Made by a program: the position numbers and the translations under genes. A stretch of 64,000 bases of DNA from Pseudomonas alkylphenolica (GTDB lineage: Bacteria; Pseudomonadota; Gammaproteobacteria; Pseudomonadales; Pseudomonadaceae). Shown here one piece after another: positions 41,501 to 50,792 of this stretch. Where the stretch lies: contig NZ_CP009048.1 of the NCBI RefSeq assembly GCF_000746525.1, positions 2,163,501-2,227,500 of the forward strand, in the 5' to 3' direction. The notes under the pieces were generated by a model that had not been told where the DNA came from, made no database searches, and saw only the letters and a program-made list of their open reading frames with translations. The first letter of the stretch is position 1. The number at the start of each line of letters is the position of its first letter.

Positions 41501-44389
41501 GTGCTGGCGATGAACCTGAGCTGCATCCAGGTTCCGCTGATCTGCGGGCACTACCGGGGCGACCCGATTTCCGGTGCCGAAGCCGCTATAGACCAGACCC
41601 TGGTCAACGGTGCGTTGTCCCAGCGCCAGCGCCTGGGTTTGTACTCAGGTGAACTCGGTAACGCGACGGTGGTGCTGGTCCCACGCACGGCCGAGGAAGT
41701 GAGCCGTGAAACAGGTCGTGGCGCGGTGATGATAGGCCTTGGGGACATGGGCGAACTGACGGCCGAAGTGGTGACCCAGGCGGTACGCAGCGGCGTGTTG
41801 CGCTACTTGTTGAACGCGGTGGATCAGTACGCTCAGGTAAAACGTCTGGACGACCCCGACAAGCCTGACTCGCCGCTGGCGCTGCATATCGCCAGCTTGC
41901 TGCTGGGGACCAACTCCAGTGCTCAGTTGACGGTGGATGAATCGATTCGTGCCATTACGCTGGGCGTATTGCAGGCCAACCGTGAATATGACGCCGTGTG
42001 CGCAGGGCCCAAGGGGCGTGCGGCGGCGGTGACGCGCCTGGATATTGTCGAGATGTTTGTCGATGCGGCGATCTGTGCCGGCTATGCGGTGGCCACCCTC
42101 GACCAGGAGCTGGCTGGCGAACTTCAGCGCCTCAACAGTCGGCTGGAGCTGGCGCAGGCGGTGCAGTTCGGTGAAGGCGCGAGGCCACGCCTGAGTGTCA
42201 CCCCCCCAGGTGATTACTGGCCGCGTTTGCAGGTCAGCAACGCCGACGGCGTACAACGTTACAGTGCTCCTGAAACTCGCCTTGACGACGCTGCCAGCAA
42301 ACCCGCGCAACGCTTCAATTACCTGTACATGGGGCAGCGCGCGAGGGTAGAGGCGCTGGTCGATCAACGTCAGCCCGGGCTGCTGGAAAAAATGGTCGAC
42401 AGTGCCTTGCGCGGGCACAGCACGCGTTACGACCCCACCGCGTTCTTCGGTAACAGCCTGTTCCAGCTGATGCTCCCGCTCAGCTTCAAAAGTGCCGTGC
42501 GCAAATCCGACAACCTGATCCTGGTGCTGGATGACAGCAGCGCCAACCTGCCCTGGGAAATGCTTGAAAGTGATGGCGTTCCATTAATCAAACGGTCCCG
42601 CCTGGTGCGTCAGTTCATCACTCAGCAGTACCGTCGGGAAGTGGTGCGCACTGACATCATGAATGCCTGTGTGGTCGGCAACCCGGATACTCGGGGCTAC
42701 TTCAAGCAGTTCGGGGAAAAGGGACAGGAACCGCTGTCGGATTGTCTGGCGGTCCTGCCGGGGGCCACGCGTGAAAGCCAGGCGGTCAGTCGGGTGCTGG
42801 AGGGGGCTGGCTACGCTACCTGGAGTCTGTTCGAGGGGGCCAGTGCCGTTGAGGTCTTCGATCAACTGTTTGCCAGGCCGTATCGGGTCCTGGTGATCTG
42901 TGCCCATGGTGTGTTTCAAAGCAAAGACAGCAATGGGCAGTTGCGCAGCGGGGTGGTGTTATCCGACGGCTTGCTCCTGACTGCCGCCGAAATTGACCGG
43001 ATGGAGACCGTGCCGGACCTGGTGTTCCTCAGTTGTTGCCACCTCGGCAAAGTGACTGGCTTCGAGCCTGGCGGTAACCGGCTGGCGGCGAGCCTGGCGC
43101 AAGAGCTGATCAACATGGGCGTGCGTTGCGTAGTGGCGGCGGGGTGGGAGGTCGATGACAACGCGGCCTGCTGTTTCTCCGAGAGTTTTTTCAATCGCCT
43201 GGCCATTCACGGTGATCCTTTTGCCGAAGCTATTACCTGCGCGCGCCGGGAGACCCTCGAGCAGTTTCCCGCTTGCAATACCTGGGGTGCTTACCAGGCA
43301 TATGGTGACCCGCTGTTCCAGCTCAGGCTGTTACCTTCTGGTGATGGTAGCAACGCCGATCTGCGTGGATCTCCAGAACTGCTCGACTGGCTTGAAGGGC
43401 AGAGGCTGATCGCGGCCAACCCGAATCCCGCAGCGACGGGGATGGGCTTTAAACAACTACGGGAGCTGGTGGACAAGCGGCTGAAGGGGTTGCCGGAGAG
43501 CTGGATCAACCAGGCCGAAGTCCAGTATGGGTTGGGGCTGCTGTATAGCGAGTGGCGTGAAGCTGATGCGTTGGAGTGTGCCCGAGAGGCATTGCTCAAG
43601 GCGGTAGCCCGCTTCAATGGCCGGGGCTGTGTACCGATGACTGCGGTGGAAAAGCTGATCGATGTAGAGATTCGCCAGGCCTATCTGGCCGCAGCCCCGG
43701 GCTTTGGTGCGGGCTCTGCCAATTTCACGCGCGCCAAAGAATGGATTGAGATGGCCATCGCGCGGGCAGATGGCTTGAGAAATCTGTGTGTGGATCAGCC
43801 GGATGGATTGCTTGCGCGTCGTCAGGTAATGCGTGGGCGGGCGCTCAAGTATCAGGTCCATATCGCGCTGCTGGAACGCAGCGACACGCGCACATCCGCG
43901 ACCAGGGCAACGGAGCTGGATGAGCTCATCGCTAAGTCTTTTGAGGATGCCAGATTGGCCTATGCCGAGGGGGAAGACGCAACAGCGCCCGACTGGAACC
44001 CATACGCCATGCTGAACCGGATTCAATTCGAGGTGATGAGCCGCCCCGGGCCTCTGTCGTTTGCTGACCTCGAACGCTGCCTGGCTGAGGCGCAGGCCCG
44101 CTACAAACGCTACTTCGGTGTGTTTGATGCGCTGATGAAGGCCGATGTGCAGCTGACCCGCTGGTTGATAATTGTCACCGGCAGGGTCTTAGGACAGGTG
44201 GCCTGTCCTGAACGCGAACTCATTGATAGCTACGATGATGCGCTGGCAGGCCAGCGCATTTCGGCGCGCCAGTTCGACTCGGTGGTGCGCCAGTTGCAGC
44301 TGATCTCAAGCTGGATGCAGTGGTCACAAAGCACTGGCGACGCCACAGTGCCCGGCAAGATTGCCGAGATTCTGCAGCGCCGCGGCTAA
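38573..44389 (+). CDS. Giant protein with two alpha/beta-hydrolase domains and a CHAT (caspase-like) domain
   Basis: 1938 residues from the ATG at 38573 (GAGGG eight bases upstream); an ATG at 38534 is open but lacks a ribosome site. First hydrolase: LFIHGTGSHTLGSF near residue 215 and a GxSxG-like LVSHSRGGLV near 279. Second, LCAT/lipase-like: FIVPGIMGSSLG near 588, then LAHSMGGLVVRA near 688 and MLGTPNHGAYSM. A CHAT cysteine protease follows: catalytic His in VICAHGVF near 1442 and Cys in FLSCCHLGKV near 1486, with AAGWEVDDNAACCF. The last 400 residues are helical and may sense a partner. There is no signal peptide. A suicide or antiphage role is possible; no partner gene is evident. Confidence 0.85.
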   Translation: MKPTDAPPLIKLPLEHSADVAAMPLQTFAASTSRSAGGGPVSTLDNVRVLKTWELTAAARSSDAPHSETLHDPHALLALEANDGSTIFIRADALVEQLRRTRPDVLDRDGAVDFARFTDIQGKSRGVPDWIWRKVRQLVVEDDDITEAAKALITDKVTGVAVNWAAQKGATALMKAIENQLAGPSGLYRWNGGALSPQDMISSNTILDADKPMLLFIHGTGSHTLGSFGELPSTAAWKDLQLKFGKQIAAFEHRTFSQSPIDNALEIVTQLPRDTVLQLVSHSRGGLVADLLCIDPDGPHLSTWIENYRRDPRPDEVEREKHDPALVKQREDFAKEEQRKLVKLVGLLKSENIKVTHYVRVAAPARGTALLSDNLDVFLSCLLNLVRKFATWGIGAAVSAVATPVAGSATANVADRSLKLLERVVLEIADKRLQPQVVPGIEAMLPEAPMGMLLARAAPLPNLKMAVIAGDSEESASGILQRIGYMFVDWALFDRARNDLVVNTESMYGGVYGHAKETHAMAVEGPQVNHFNYFRDAVRYRNRPLPSSLSDWLLDRVIVSRDSKAETSRDVGEALLVKRQQEVDAVVFIVPGIMGSSLGIDSNTLWLDPLELALKGLGSIAIEVPNVTSKGLIELAYGKLHTYLEATHYKVIDYHYDWRKPLQQLGSELAQALQEQIDSQPKKNIRILAHSMGGLVVRAAFAEKELLWPELVKSADGLVVMLGTPNHGAYSMVETLLGQSDTVRMLARVDMRNPLREILQIVGKFPGALHLLPAPGFEDVGGRSPVDFFGAASWSQLAMQNNDFWFGDELGARPDAAALEQVKQFWQKLEANKWLDVKPERVSYVYGQGKNTPCGLDISGEQLMLRGTAQGDGTVTWRSGHLAKLPEDRYWYMPVVHGELASTERYFSEIECLLFNRTPKRLERLPSSRTAERATALVSFRGGPPAYPADAQLLSQVLGCSNSLEPKPELITLQINVLAMNLSCIQVPLICGHYRGDPISGAEAAIDQTLVNGALSQRQRLGLYSGELGNATVVLVPRTAEEVSRETGRGAVMIGLGDMGELTAEVVTQAVRSGVLRYLLNAVDQYAQVKRLDDPDKPDSPLALHIASLLLGTNSSAQLTVDESIRAITLGVLQANREYDAVCAGPKGRAAAVTRLDIVEMFVDAAICAGYAVATLDQELAGELQRLNSRLELAQAVQFGEGARPRLSVTPPGDYWPRLQVSNADGVQRYSAPETRLDDAASKPAQRFNYLYMGQRARVEALVDQRQPGLLEKMVDSALRGHSTRYDPTAFFGNSLFQLMLPLSFKSAVRKSDNLILVLDDSSANLPWEMLESDGVPLIKRSRLVRQFITQQYRREVVRTDIMNACVVGNPDTRGYFKQFGEKGQEPLSDCLAVLPGATRESQAVSRVLEGAGYATWSLFEGASAVEVFDQLFARPYRVLVICAHGVFQSKDSNGQLRSGVVLSDGLLLTAAEIDRMETVPDLVFLSCCHLGKVTGFEPGGNRLAASLAQELINMGVRCVVAAGWEVDDNAACCFSESFFNRLAIHGDPFAEAITCARRETLEQFPACNTWGAYQAYGDPLFQLRLLPSGDGSNADLRGSPELLDWLEGQRLIAANPNPAATGMGFKQLRELVDKRLKGLPESWINQAEVQYGLGLLYSEWREADALECAREALLKAVARFNGRGCVPMTAVEKLIDVEIRQAYLAAAPGFGAGSANFTRAKEWIEMAIARADGLRNLCVDQPDGLLARRQVMRGRALKYQVHIALLERSDTRTSATRATELDELIAKSFEDARLAYAEGEDATAPDWNPYAMLNRIQFEVMSRPGPLSFADLERCLAEAQARYKRYFGVFDALMKADVQLTRWLIIVTGRVLGQVACPERELIDSYDDALAGQRISARQFDSVVRQLQLISSWMQWSQSTGDATVPGKIAEILQRRG

Positions 44390-44409
44390 CCTGTGCGAGC
44401 GAGTACCGG

Positions 44410-46536
44410 CTACACCTTGAACGTCGCCATCAGCCCCTGCTGATGATTGGCCAGGCGGTTCAGCGCCTGGCTGATCTGTGCCGACTCCTCAGCCTGCCCG
44501 GACAGCGACTCAGTTACGTCACGAATGCTGGCGACGTTGCGGTTCACTTCTTCAGCCACGGCGCTCTGCTCTTCGGCCGCCGAGGCGATCTGCAGGTTCA
44601 TGTCGGTGATCACCGCCACCGCATCGCCGATCCGTTGCAGGGCCGGCACCGCCTGTTCGGCCTGGGCGACGCTGCCCTGAGCCTGACGATGGCTACTGTG
44701 CATCGAACCGACCACTTCGCGCGTGCCTTGCTGCAGGCCTTCGATGACCACGCGGATCTCATCGACCGAGTCCTGGGTACGCCGGGCCAGGTTGCGCACT
44801 TCATCGGCGACCACGGCAAAACCGCGTCCGGCTTCCCCGGCACGCGCCGCTTCGATGGCGGCGTTCAGGGCCAGCAGGTTGGTCTGCTCGGCAATCGAGC
44901 GGATCACCTCAAGCACCGAGCCGATCTGTTCGCTACGGCTGGCGAGCTGTTGCACTTCCTCCATGCCGGCGGTCATTTCGCACGCCAGTTGTTCGATCGC
45001 GCGGGTAGTGGTGCGGATCAGCTCCAGGCCCTCGCGGGTGGCAAGGTCGGCACCGCGTGCCGCTTCGGCGGCTTGCGCGGCGTTACGCGCAACGTCCTGG
45101 GCGGTGGCGCTCATTTCCTGCGAGGCGGTGGCGACCTGGTCGACTTCGCGGTATTGCTGCTGCATGCCGGCGCTGGTCTGGCTGGCAATCGCCGCCGATT
45201 GATCGGCGGTGCTGCGGGCATCCTGGACCGAGGCTTTGACGTTGGCGATCACCGGTTGCAGCTTGTCGAGAAAGCGGTTGAACCAGCCCACCAGTTCACC
45301 CAGTTCGTCCTTGCGGGCATAGTCCAGGCGGCGGGTCAGGTCGCCTTCGCCGCTGGCGATGTCTTTGAGCATTGCCGCGACCTTGAGGATCGGCCGGGTC
45401 ACGCCGCGGGCGGTCATCCAGATCACCAGCAGGCCCAGCACGACGGCGCCAAGGGCCATCAGCAGGCTGGTGAGGTTGGCGTTGTTGTTGTGGGCGTCCA
45501 GGCGGGCATTGAGCTCGATGGCCGGCGCCTGCAAGACTTGCTCGGGTACCTCCAGCAACACGCTCCACGGCTGCGCGCCGGGCACCGGGGCGAACGACTG
45601 GCTGACCTGGAGTATGCCGTTGGTGGTGACGTCGGCCGCCTTGCCTGCACGCATCTGTGCCGCCAGGGCACTGGCCTGCTGGCCGAGCACGTCTTCGATT
45701 TTCTTGCTTAGCTGGCTGCCGTCGCGGCTGTGCCCGGCCAGCAGGCCGGAGGGGCTGACGATGCTGACCTGGCCGTTGCCGTCGAACAGTTCCTGACGCC
45801 CGTCGAGGCTCAGTTGCTGCAGGTTGTCGAGGCTGATGTCCAGGCCCATTACGCCGATGACCTTGCCGTCCTGCTTGAGCGGGATGGCAATACTGGTCAT
45901 CAGTGGCGTGCGGTCGCCGACAGTGTCGAAGTAGGGATCGATCACGCAGGTTTCGCCGGTTTCCAGCGGGCAGGTCAACCAGCGGTTGTAGGCAAAGCCG
46001 TTGGCGCCGAGGCTGGTGTCGGCGAGCATCGATTCGGGCATCGCCTCGGACTCCAGCTGGCCGGGCTGCGGTTGTGACCAATAGAGCGAGTAGCGTCCGC
46101 TTTCATTGCTGCCCACCTCGGCCTGATCGATGAACGCGGCGTCCTTGCCATCGAGGGCATCGGGCAGGAACACCAGGTACAGGCCAAGCAGCTCAGGGTT
46201 GTCGCCCAGTGCCGTCTTGGCTTGTTGGGTGAGTGTCTGGCGCAGGTTGTCGACGCCCTGGGCGCGGAGCACCATCATCAGCTGCGAGACGCCATTGCCG
46301 TACAGGTAGGCGTCCTTGAAATAGCGTTGAATGCGCACCGCCTGCAACTGGGCATAAGTCTGCAGGCGCAGGCGGGCGTTCTGGTCGAGCATCTGGGTGT
46401 TGGCAGTGTTGACCAGTGTCGCGCTGCGGCTCGATTGAAACAGCGCCGCGGTCATCAGTAGCACCACGATGACCAGCAGGCAGAGGCCGGCGAGCAGGGT
46501 GATCTTCCATTGGATGAGCAGGCGGCGCAGCAGCAT
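44410..46536 (-). CDS. Methyl-accepting chemotaxis protein
   Basis: A 708-residue protein. The N-terminal helix ([20 protein letters not shown]) is followed by a dCache-type periplasmic domain ([18 protein letters not shown], then [19 protein letters not shown] and [20 protein letters not shown]). A second helix ([20 protein letters not shown]), a HAMP domain ([19 protein letters not shown]) and the cytoplasmic signalling hairpin follow, with the conserved tip [20 protein letters not shown] then [19 protein letters not shown]. No C-terminal pentapeptide is visible. The ligand is unknown; dCache receptors often bind amino acids or amines. It converges on the CHAT gene. Confidence 0.95.
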   Translation of the reverse strand: MLLRRLLIQWKITLLAGLCLLVIVVLLMTAALFQSSRSATLVNTANTQMLDQNARLRLQTYAQLQAVRIQRYFKDAYLYGNGVSQLMMVLRAQGVDNLRQTLTQQAKTALGDNPELLGLYLVFLPDALDGKDAAFIDQAEVGSNESGRYSLYWSQPQPGQLESEAMPESMLADTSLGANGFAYNRWLTCPLETGETCVIDPYFDTVGDRTPLMTSIAIPLKQDGKVIGVMGLDISLDNLQQLSLDGRQELFDGNGQVSIVSPSGLLAGHSRDGSQLSKKIEDVLGQQASALAAQMRAGKAADVTTNGILQVSQSFAPVPGAQPWSVLLEVPEQVLQAPAIELNARLDAHNNNANLTSLLMALGAVVLGLLVIWMTARGVTRPILKVAAMLKDIASGEGDLTRRLDYARKDELGELVGWFNRFLDKLQPVIANVKASVQDARSTADQSAAIASQTSAGMQQQYREVDQVATASQEMSATAQDVARNAAQAAEAARGADLATREGLELIRTTTRAIEQLACEMTAGMEEVQQLASRSEQIGSVLEVIRSIAEQTNLLALNAAIEAARAGEAGRGFAVVADEVRNLARRTQDSVDEIRVVIEGLQQGTREVVGSMHSSHRQAQGSVAQAEQAVPALQRIGDAVAVITDMNLQIASAAEEQSAVAEEVNRNVASIRDVTESLSGQAEESAQISQALNRLANHQQGLMATFKV

Positions 46537-46571
46537 GGTGACGTCCTTGTAGGTTCAGGGATGTGAACAGC

Positions 46572-46604
46572 AAAAGCCCGTCGATAGCGACGGGCGATTT
46601 TTTC
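46572..46604 (-). terminator. Intrinsic terminator after the permease gene
   Basis: GCCCGTCG ATAG CGACGGGC (46576-46595) is flanked by AAAA on one side and a T run on the other. On the minus strand the stem is followed by TTTT just past the permease stop at 46614, so it ends that gene before the chemoreceptor promoter. It also works on the plus strand. Confidence 0.8.
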
Positions 46605-46613
46605 TATAGCGCT

Positions 46614-47966
46614 TTACTCGGCAATGAAACTGGGTGGTGCAACCTTGAAGGCCTTGGTCAGGTACGCCAGGTACAGCACACCCAGCGCCGCCCAGACACC
46701 GCCGAACAGCAGCGAGTGCTCATCAAGGTCCAGCCACAAAATGGCGATGATACAAAAGCCTATCGTCGGCACCACCAGATACTTGAGCTTGTCGGCCAGG
46801 GTCTTGCTGCGCCCTTCACGCAGGTAGCAGTGCACGATTACCGAGAGGTTGACGAAGCTGAAGGCGACCAGGGCGCCGAAGTTGATTACCGAGGTGGCCG
46901 TCACCAGGTCGAAGAAGATTGCCGACAACGAAATGAAACCGACGATGACGATGTTGATGGCCGGGGTTTTCCACTTGTCATGCAGGCGGCCGAAGTAGCG
47001 TTTCGGGATCACATTGTCGCGGCCCATCACGTACAGCAGGCGCGACACGCTGGCTTGCGAAGCCAGGCCCGAGGCCAGGGTGTTGATGAAGGTGCAGCAG
47101 ATGAAGATCGACTGGAACAGCTTGCCGCCGACATACAGGGCGATTTCCGGCAGGGCGGCTTCGTGATCCTGGAAGCGGTCCATGGTCGGGAAGAACGACT
47201 GGATGTAGAACGACACGACGATGAACACCAGGCCGCCGATCAGTGCAATCAGGAAGATCGCCCGCGGGATGACCTTTTCGGCGTTCTCGGTTTCCTCCGA
47301 CAGGGTGGTCACCGCATCGAAGCCGAGGAACGAGAAGCACAGGATGGTGGCGCCGGCGACCAGGGCGTTGAGGTGGGTGTCCTCACCGGCAAACGGCAGC
47401 AGGCTCCAGGTCGTGCCCAGGCCTTCGCCGCTGTGCAGGCCGCGGATGGTCAGATAGATGAACACGCCGATGATGACCGCCTGAATGGCCACGAACAGGG
47501 TGTTGAAGTTGGCCACCAGGTTGATGCTGCGGATGTTGATCAGGCTCATGATGGTGACAAAGCCGACCACCCAGGCCCAGGCCGGGACTTCCGGGAACAT
47601 CACCGACAGATAAAGCTTGGCCAGCAGGGCGTTGACCATCGGCAGCAGCAGGTAATCGAGCAGCGACGACCAGCCGACCAGAAAGCCGACATGCGGGTTG
47701 ATCGCCCGGCGCGTGTAAGTGTAGGCCGAGCCGGACTCGGGGAAGCGCCGTACCAGCGTGCCGTAGCTGACGGCGGTGAAGAGGATGCCGAGCAATGCCA
47801 GCACGTAGGCGCTGGGCACATGCCCGTCGGTAATGCCGGAGACGATGCCGAAGGTGTCGAAGACGGTCATCGGCGCGATGTAGGCCAGGCCGATGATGAC
47901 CACCTGCCAGAGTTTCAGGGTCTTCTTGAATTGCGGGCTGGAGGCTGCGGGGCTGTTACTGTGCAT
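46614..47966 (-). CDS. APC-superfamily amino-acid/polyamine permease
   Basis: A 450-residue protein with about 12 membrane helices. The N-terminal entry ([20 protein letters not shown], then [20 protein letters not shown]) and [20 protein letters not shown] are typical of the PuuP-like branch of APC. Later blocks include [20 protein letters not shown]. The substrate may be putrescine or a related amine, as the nearby gene set includes an acetylpolyamine amidohydrolase-like enzyme, but this cannot be proved from sequence. The gene runs opposite to the MHS operon. Confidence 0.85.
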   Translation of the reverse strand: MHSNSPAASSPQFKKTLKLWQVVIIGLAYIAPMTVFDTFGIVSGITDGHVPSAYVLALLGILFTAVSYGTLVRRFPESGSAYTYTRRAINPHVGFLVGWSSLLDYLLLPMVNALLAKLYLSVMFPEVPAWAWVVGFVTIMSLINIRSINLVANFNTLFVAIQAVIIGVFIYLTIRGLHSGEGLGTTWSLLPFAGEDTHLNALVAGATILCFSFLGFDAVTTLSEETENAEKVIPRAIFLIALIGGLVFIVVSFYIQSFFPTMDRFQDHEAALPEIALYVGGKLFQSIFICCTFINTLASGLASQASVSRLLYVMGRDNVIPKRYFGRLHDKWKTPAINIVIVGFISLSAIFFDLVTATSVINFGALVAFSFVNLSVIVHCYLREGRSKTLADKLKYLVVPTIGFCIIAILWLDLDEHSLLFGGVWAALGVLYLAYLTKAFKVAPPSFIAE

Positions 47967-48305
47967 GCGCGGTGCGCTCCTGAATCAGTGAGGAGCGGCG
48001 GCGGGGTGAAGCGGTGAGAACGGGTCCTTTGTTCTGCTTTTCAGGTGCGCGTGAAGAGACTGGCATCATGGATGGCACTTGCCCGTATTTGTTTGGAATT
48101 ATTCTTTTGGGTGTGGTGAGGCAGGGGGAAAATAAGAAGAGTTGGAGTGGTGTGTCAATTAAATTCTGACAAATTGTTACCGTTATGTGTCTTCTTCTCA
48201 CCGAGCGTTGCTGATTTATCGCTCTATTACGAGGCCTGTAGCGTTTTTTCGATTAAATCGGGTGTCTATAAAAATAGACACGATTGTCGACTTTTATCGA
48301 TGACG
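47967..48305. other. Upstream region of the permease gene
   Basis: This AT-rich stretch presumably holds the permease promoter. No gene or strong motif could be assigned. It ends at a REP pair. Confidence 0.5.
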
Positions 48306-48377
48306 GTGGGAGCGGGCTTGCCCCGCGATGCTACTTAGCTGACACACCGCAATCGCGGGGCAAGCCCGCTCCTACCA
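48306..48377. repeat. Paired REP palindrome overlapping the LysR gene end
   Basis: The same element as at 33059. Its right arm lies inside the 3' end of the LysR coding sequence. Confidence 0.9.
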
Positions 48378-49290
48378 ACAGGGTCGCTTGCAGCGCCTCA
48401 AGGAACACCGACTCCGCCCGGCTCATGCGCTGTTCCCGGTTCCACAGCAGATGAATATCGACATCGGCGATCCCCTCAAGCGGCGGTAACGGCCAGAGCA
48501 ACCCCGCTTCAACATCTGCAGCCACCACATGCGCCGGCAGACAGCCGACACCAAACCCGGCAATCACCAAGCGCCGTACTTCCTCCAGGCTCGGTGACGA
48601 GGCGACGATGCGCCCGCTGAAGCCTTGCTGATCGCGAAAGATGGTCAACGGCGAGAGCATGCCGCCGATCTGGTCGCTGGCGAAGCTGACGAAGTTCTCA
48701 CGTTGCAGGTCGCCCTCGGCAACGTCTTTTTTGCCGTAGAGCCCATGGTGCTTGCCACAGAAAAACCCATAACGCTGGCTCAGGAACAGGCGCTGCTCCA
48801 GGCGTGGCTGCGGCCGGCGGTTGAGGCTCAGGCCCAGGGTCGCGGTCTTTTCCTGCAGGGCGCTGACGATGTCGGAACTGCGCATCACGTCGATTTCCAG
48901 GTCGACCCGCGGGTGCTGGCGATGAAAGTCAGCGAGGAAGCTGTCGAAGCGCTCGCAGACGATGCGGCTGATCATCAGCAGGCGCACCTTGCCAATCACC
49001 TCGTCGGCCGGTTGCTCGAGCACGCTGCTGACCTGGGACATCTGCCCGTAGATTTCACCGGCCAGGTGGAAGATCTGTTCGCCCACCTCGGTGAGGGCAA
49101 AGCGCGGGCCGCGGCGGGCGATGAGCTGGCGCCCGAGCTGTTCTTCCAGACGCTTGAGGGCCTGGCTCACCGCTGGCTGGGTCAGGTGCAGGCGCGCGGC
49201 GGCGCGGCTGATGCTGAGCTCCTGGCCGATCACCCGGAAGGTGCGCAGCAGGTTCCAGTCCAGGCGGTCGTTGAGCAGGCGATCAGGCAT
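48331..49290 (-). CDS. LysR-family transcriptional regulator
   Basis: 319 residues from the ATG at 49290 (MPDRLLNDRLDWNLLRTFRV). The winged helix-turn-helix reads ELSISRAAARLHLTQPAVSQ then ALKRLEEQLG. The effector domain contains VRLLMISRIVCERFDSFLAD and EEVRRLVIAGFGVGCLPAHV. The last 14 residues (VGAGLPRDCGVSAK) are encoded by a REP element, so the original C terminus has been replaced or extended. It is divergent from the MHS transporter operon (170-base gap) and is its likely regulator. Confidence 0.92.
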   Translation of the reverse strand: MPDRLLNDRLDWNLLRTFRVIGQELSISRAAARLHLTQPAVSQALKRLEEQLGRQLIARRGPRFALTEVGEQIFHLAGEIYGQMSQVSSVLEQPADEVIGKVRLLMISRIVCERFDSFLADFHRQHPRVDLEIDVMRSSDIVSALQEKTATLGLSLNRRPQPRLEQRLFLSQRYGFFCGKHHGLYGKKDVAEGDLQRENFVSFASDQIGGMLSPLTIFRDQQGFSGRIVASSPSLEEVRRLVIAGFGVGCLPAHVVAADVEAGLLWPLPPLEGIADVDIHLLWNREQRMSRAESVFLEALQATLLVGAGLPRDCGVSAK

Positions 49291-49459
49291 GGCAGGGCCC
49301 TCTGGTAACAATATAAGAGTGGCTAATAATCCGAATAATAAATAGAAAATTGACTAATCATAGCCCCGGGGCGAAAAATCGTTGTCACCCAGGCGACACC
49401 AGAGCGCCGCGAACGTACCGTTCCCTCCTGCCAGAAAAATAATCAAAGGAGCCTGATCC

Positions 49460-50764
49460 ATGAAGCCTTCCGCTTCGCCCCAGCCACGCCGGGCTGCGGC
49501 CGCCGCCTTTATCGGCACGATGATCGAGTGGTACGACTTTTACATCTACGCCACGGCTGCGGCACTGGTGTTCGGGGCCTTGTTCTTTCCCTCAGACGAC
49601 AAGCTGTTCAGCACCATGGCCGCCTTCGGCACCTTTGCCGTGGGCTTTTTCGCCCGGCCGCTGGGCGGCATTGTCTTTGGCCATATTGGCGACCGTATCG
49701 GGCGCAAGAAATCGCTGGTGATCACGCTGGTGATGATGGGGGTGGTGACGGTGTGCATCGGCTTGTTGCCCACCTATGCGCAGATCGGCGCCATGGCGCC
49801 GGTGTTGCTGATTCTGCTGCGCATCGTCCAGGGCATTGCCGTCGGCGGGGAGTGGGGTGGCGCGGTACTGATGGCTGGCGAGCATGCGCCCAAGGGGCGG
49901 CGCAACTTCTTTGCCTCGTTTGCCCAACTGGGCAGCCCGGCCGGTTTGATCCTGTCGCTGCTGGCCTTCAGCGCCGTCACCCGTTTGCCGGAAGAAGACC
50001 TGATGAGCTGGGGCTGGCGCCTGCCGTTCCTGGCCAGTGCCCTGTTGCTGCTGGTCGGCCTGGCGATTCGCCTAGGGGTCAACGAGTCGCCGGAATTTCT
50101 CGCCAGCCGCGAGCAGGCCAGCAAGGCCAAGCGCAAGGAGCAGGCGCCGGTGATGGAGGTGCTGCGCACGGCCTGGCGCCCGCTGCTGTTGTGCATTGGT
50201 GCCAATACCCTGGGCATCGCCGGGGTGTATTTCACCAACACCTTCATGATCGCCTACAGCACCCAGCAACTGGCGCTGCCGCGCTCGCTGATCCTCGAAT
50301 GCCTGTTCGTGGTGGCGATCATCCAGTTCTGCATCCAGCCCATCGCCGCCTGGGTCGCCGAGAAGATCGGCGCCACGCGTTTCCTTTGCCTGGTGTCGCT
50401 GTTGGCCATGGCCTCGCCGTACCCGATGTTCGTGCTGGTCAGCTCCGGCCAGGCGCCGCTGATCATTGTCGGTATCGCCCTGGCAGTGGTGTGCATGGCG
50501 TCGTTCTACGCGGTGATCGCCGGTTACGTCAGCGGCATGTTCGACACCCGCGTGCGCTACACGGCGATTTCCATGGCCTACCAGGTGTGCGGCGCAATCG
50601 CCGGTGGCCTGACGCCGCTGGTGGGCACCTGGCTTGCGCATGAATTTGTGGGTCAGTGGTGGCCGATGGCGTTGTTCTACAGCGTGATTGCGGCGATCTC
50701 GCTGCTCTGCGTACTGGCCCTGGCACGCCGCCATGCCGCTGCCCATCGTCTGGAAATGGCCTGA
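49460..50764 (+). CDS. MHS-family major facilitator transporter
   Basis: A 434-residue protein with 12 membrane helices. The family signature ATMIEWYDFYIY-like start (FIGTMIEWYDFYIYATAAAL), the loop GHIGDRIGRKKSLVITLVMM and the repeat QGIAVGGEWGGAVLMAGEHA are all present. Members carry carboxylates and amino-acid-like solutes with protons. It is first in an operon with an amidohydrolase of the hydantoinase/carbamoylase family, so import of an N-carbamoyl or allantoate-type compound is a fair inference. Confidence 0.92.
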   Translation: MKPSASPQPRRAAAAAFIGTMIEWYDFYIYATAAALVFGALFFPSDDKLFSTMAAFGTFAVGFFARPLGGIVFGHIGDRIGRKKSLVITLVMMGVVTVCIGLLPTYAQIGAMAPVLLILLRIVQGIAVGGEWGGAVLMAGEHAPKGRRNFFASFAQLGSPAGLILSLLAFSAVTRLPEEDLMSWGWRLPFLASALLLLVGLAIRLGVNESPEFLASREQASKAKRKEQAPVMEVLRTAWRPLLLCIGANTLGIAGVYFTNTFMIAYSTQQLALPRSLILECLFVVAIIQFCIQPIAAWVAEKIGATRFLCLVSLLAMASPYPMFVLVSSGQAPLIIVGIALAVVCMASFYAVIAGYVSGMFDTRVRYTAISMAYQVCGAIAGGLTPLVGTWLAHEFVGQWWPMALFYSVIAAISLLCVLALARRHAAAHRLEMA

Positions 50765-50792
50765 TTTGTTAACGAATACTGGAGTGGTTGCG

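Noticed and set aside
46563..48017. 484-codon plus-strand frame opposite the APC permease
   Set aside because: Asp/Gln/Val/His-rich composition typical of an antisense shadow; the permease has clear membrane helices and motifs.
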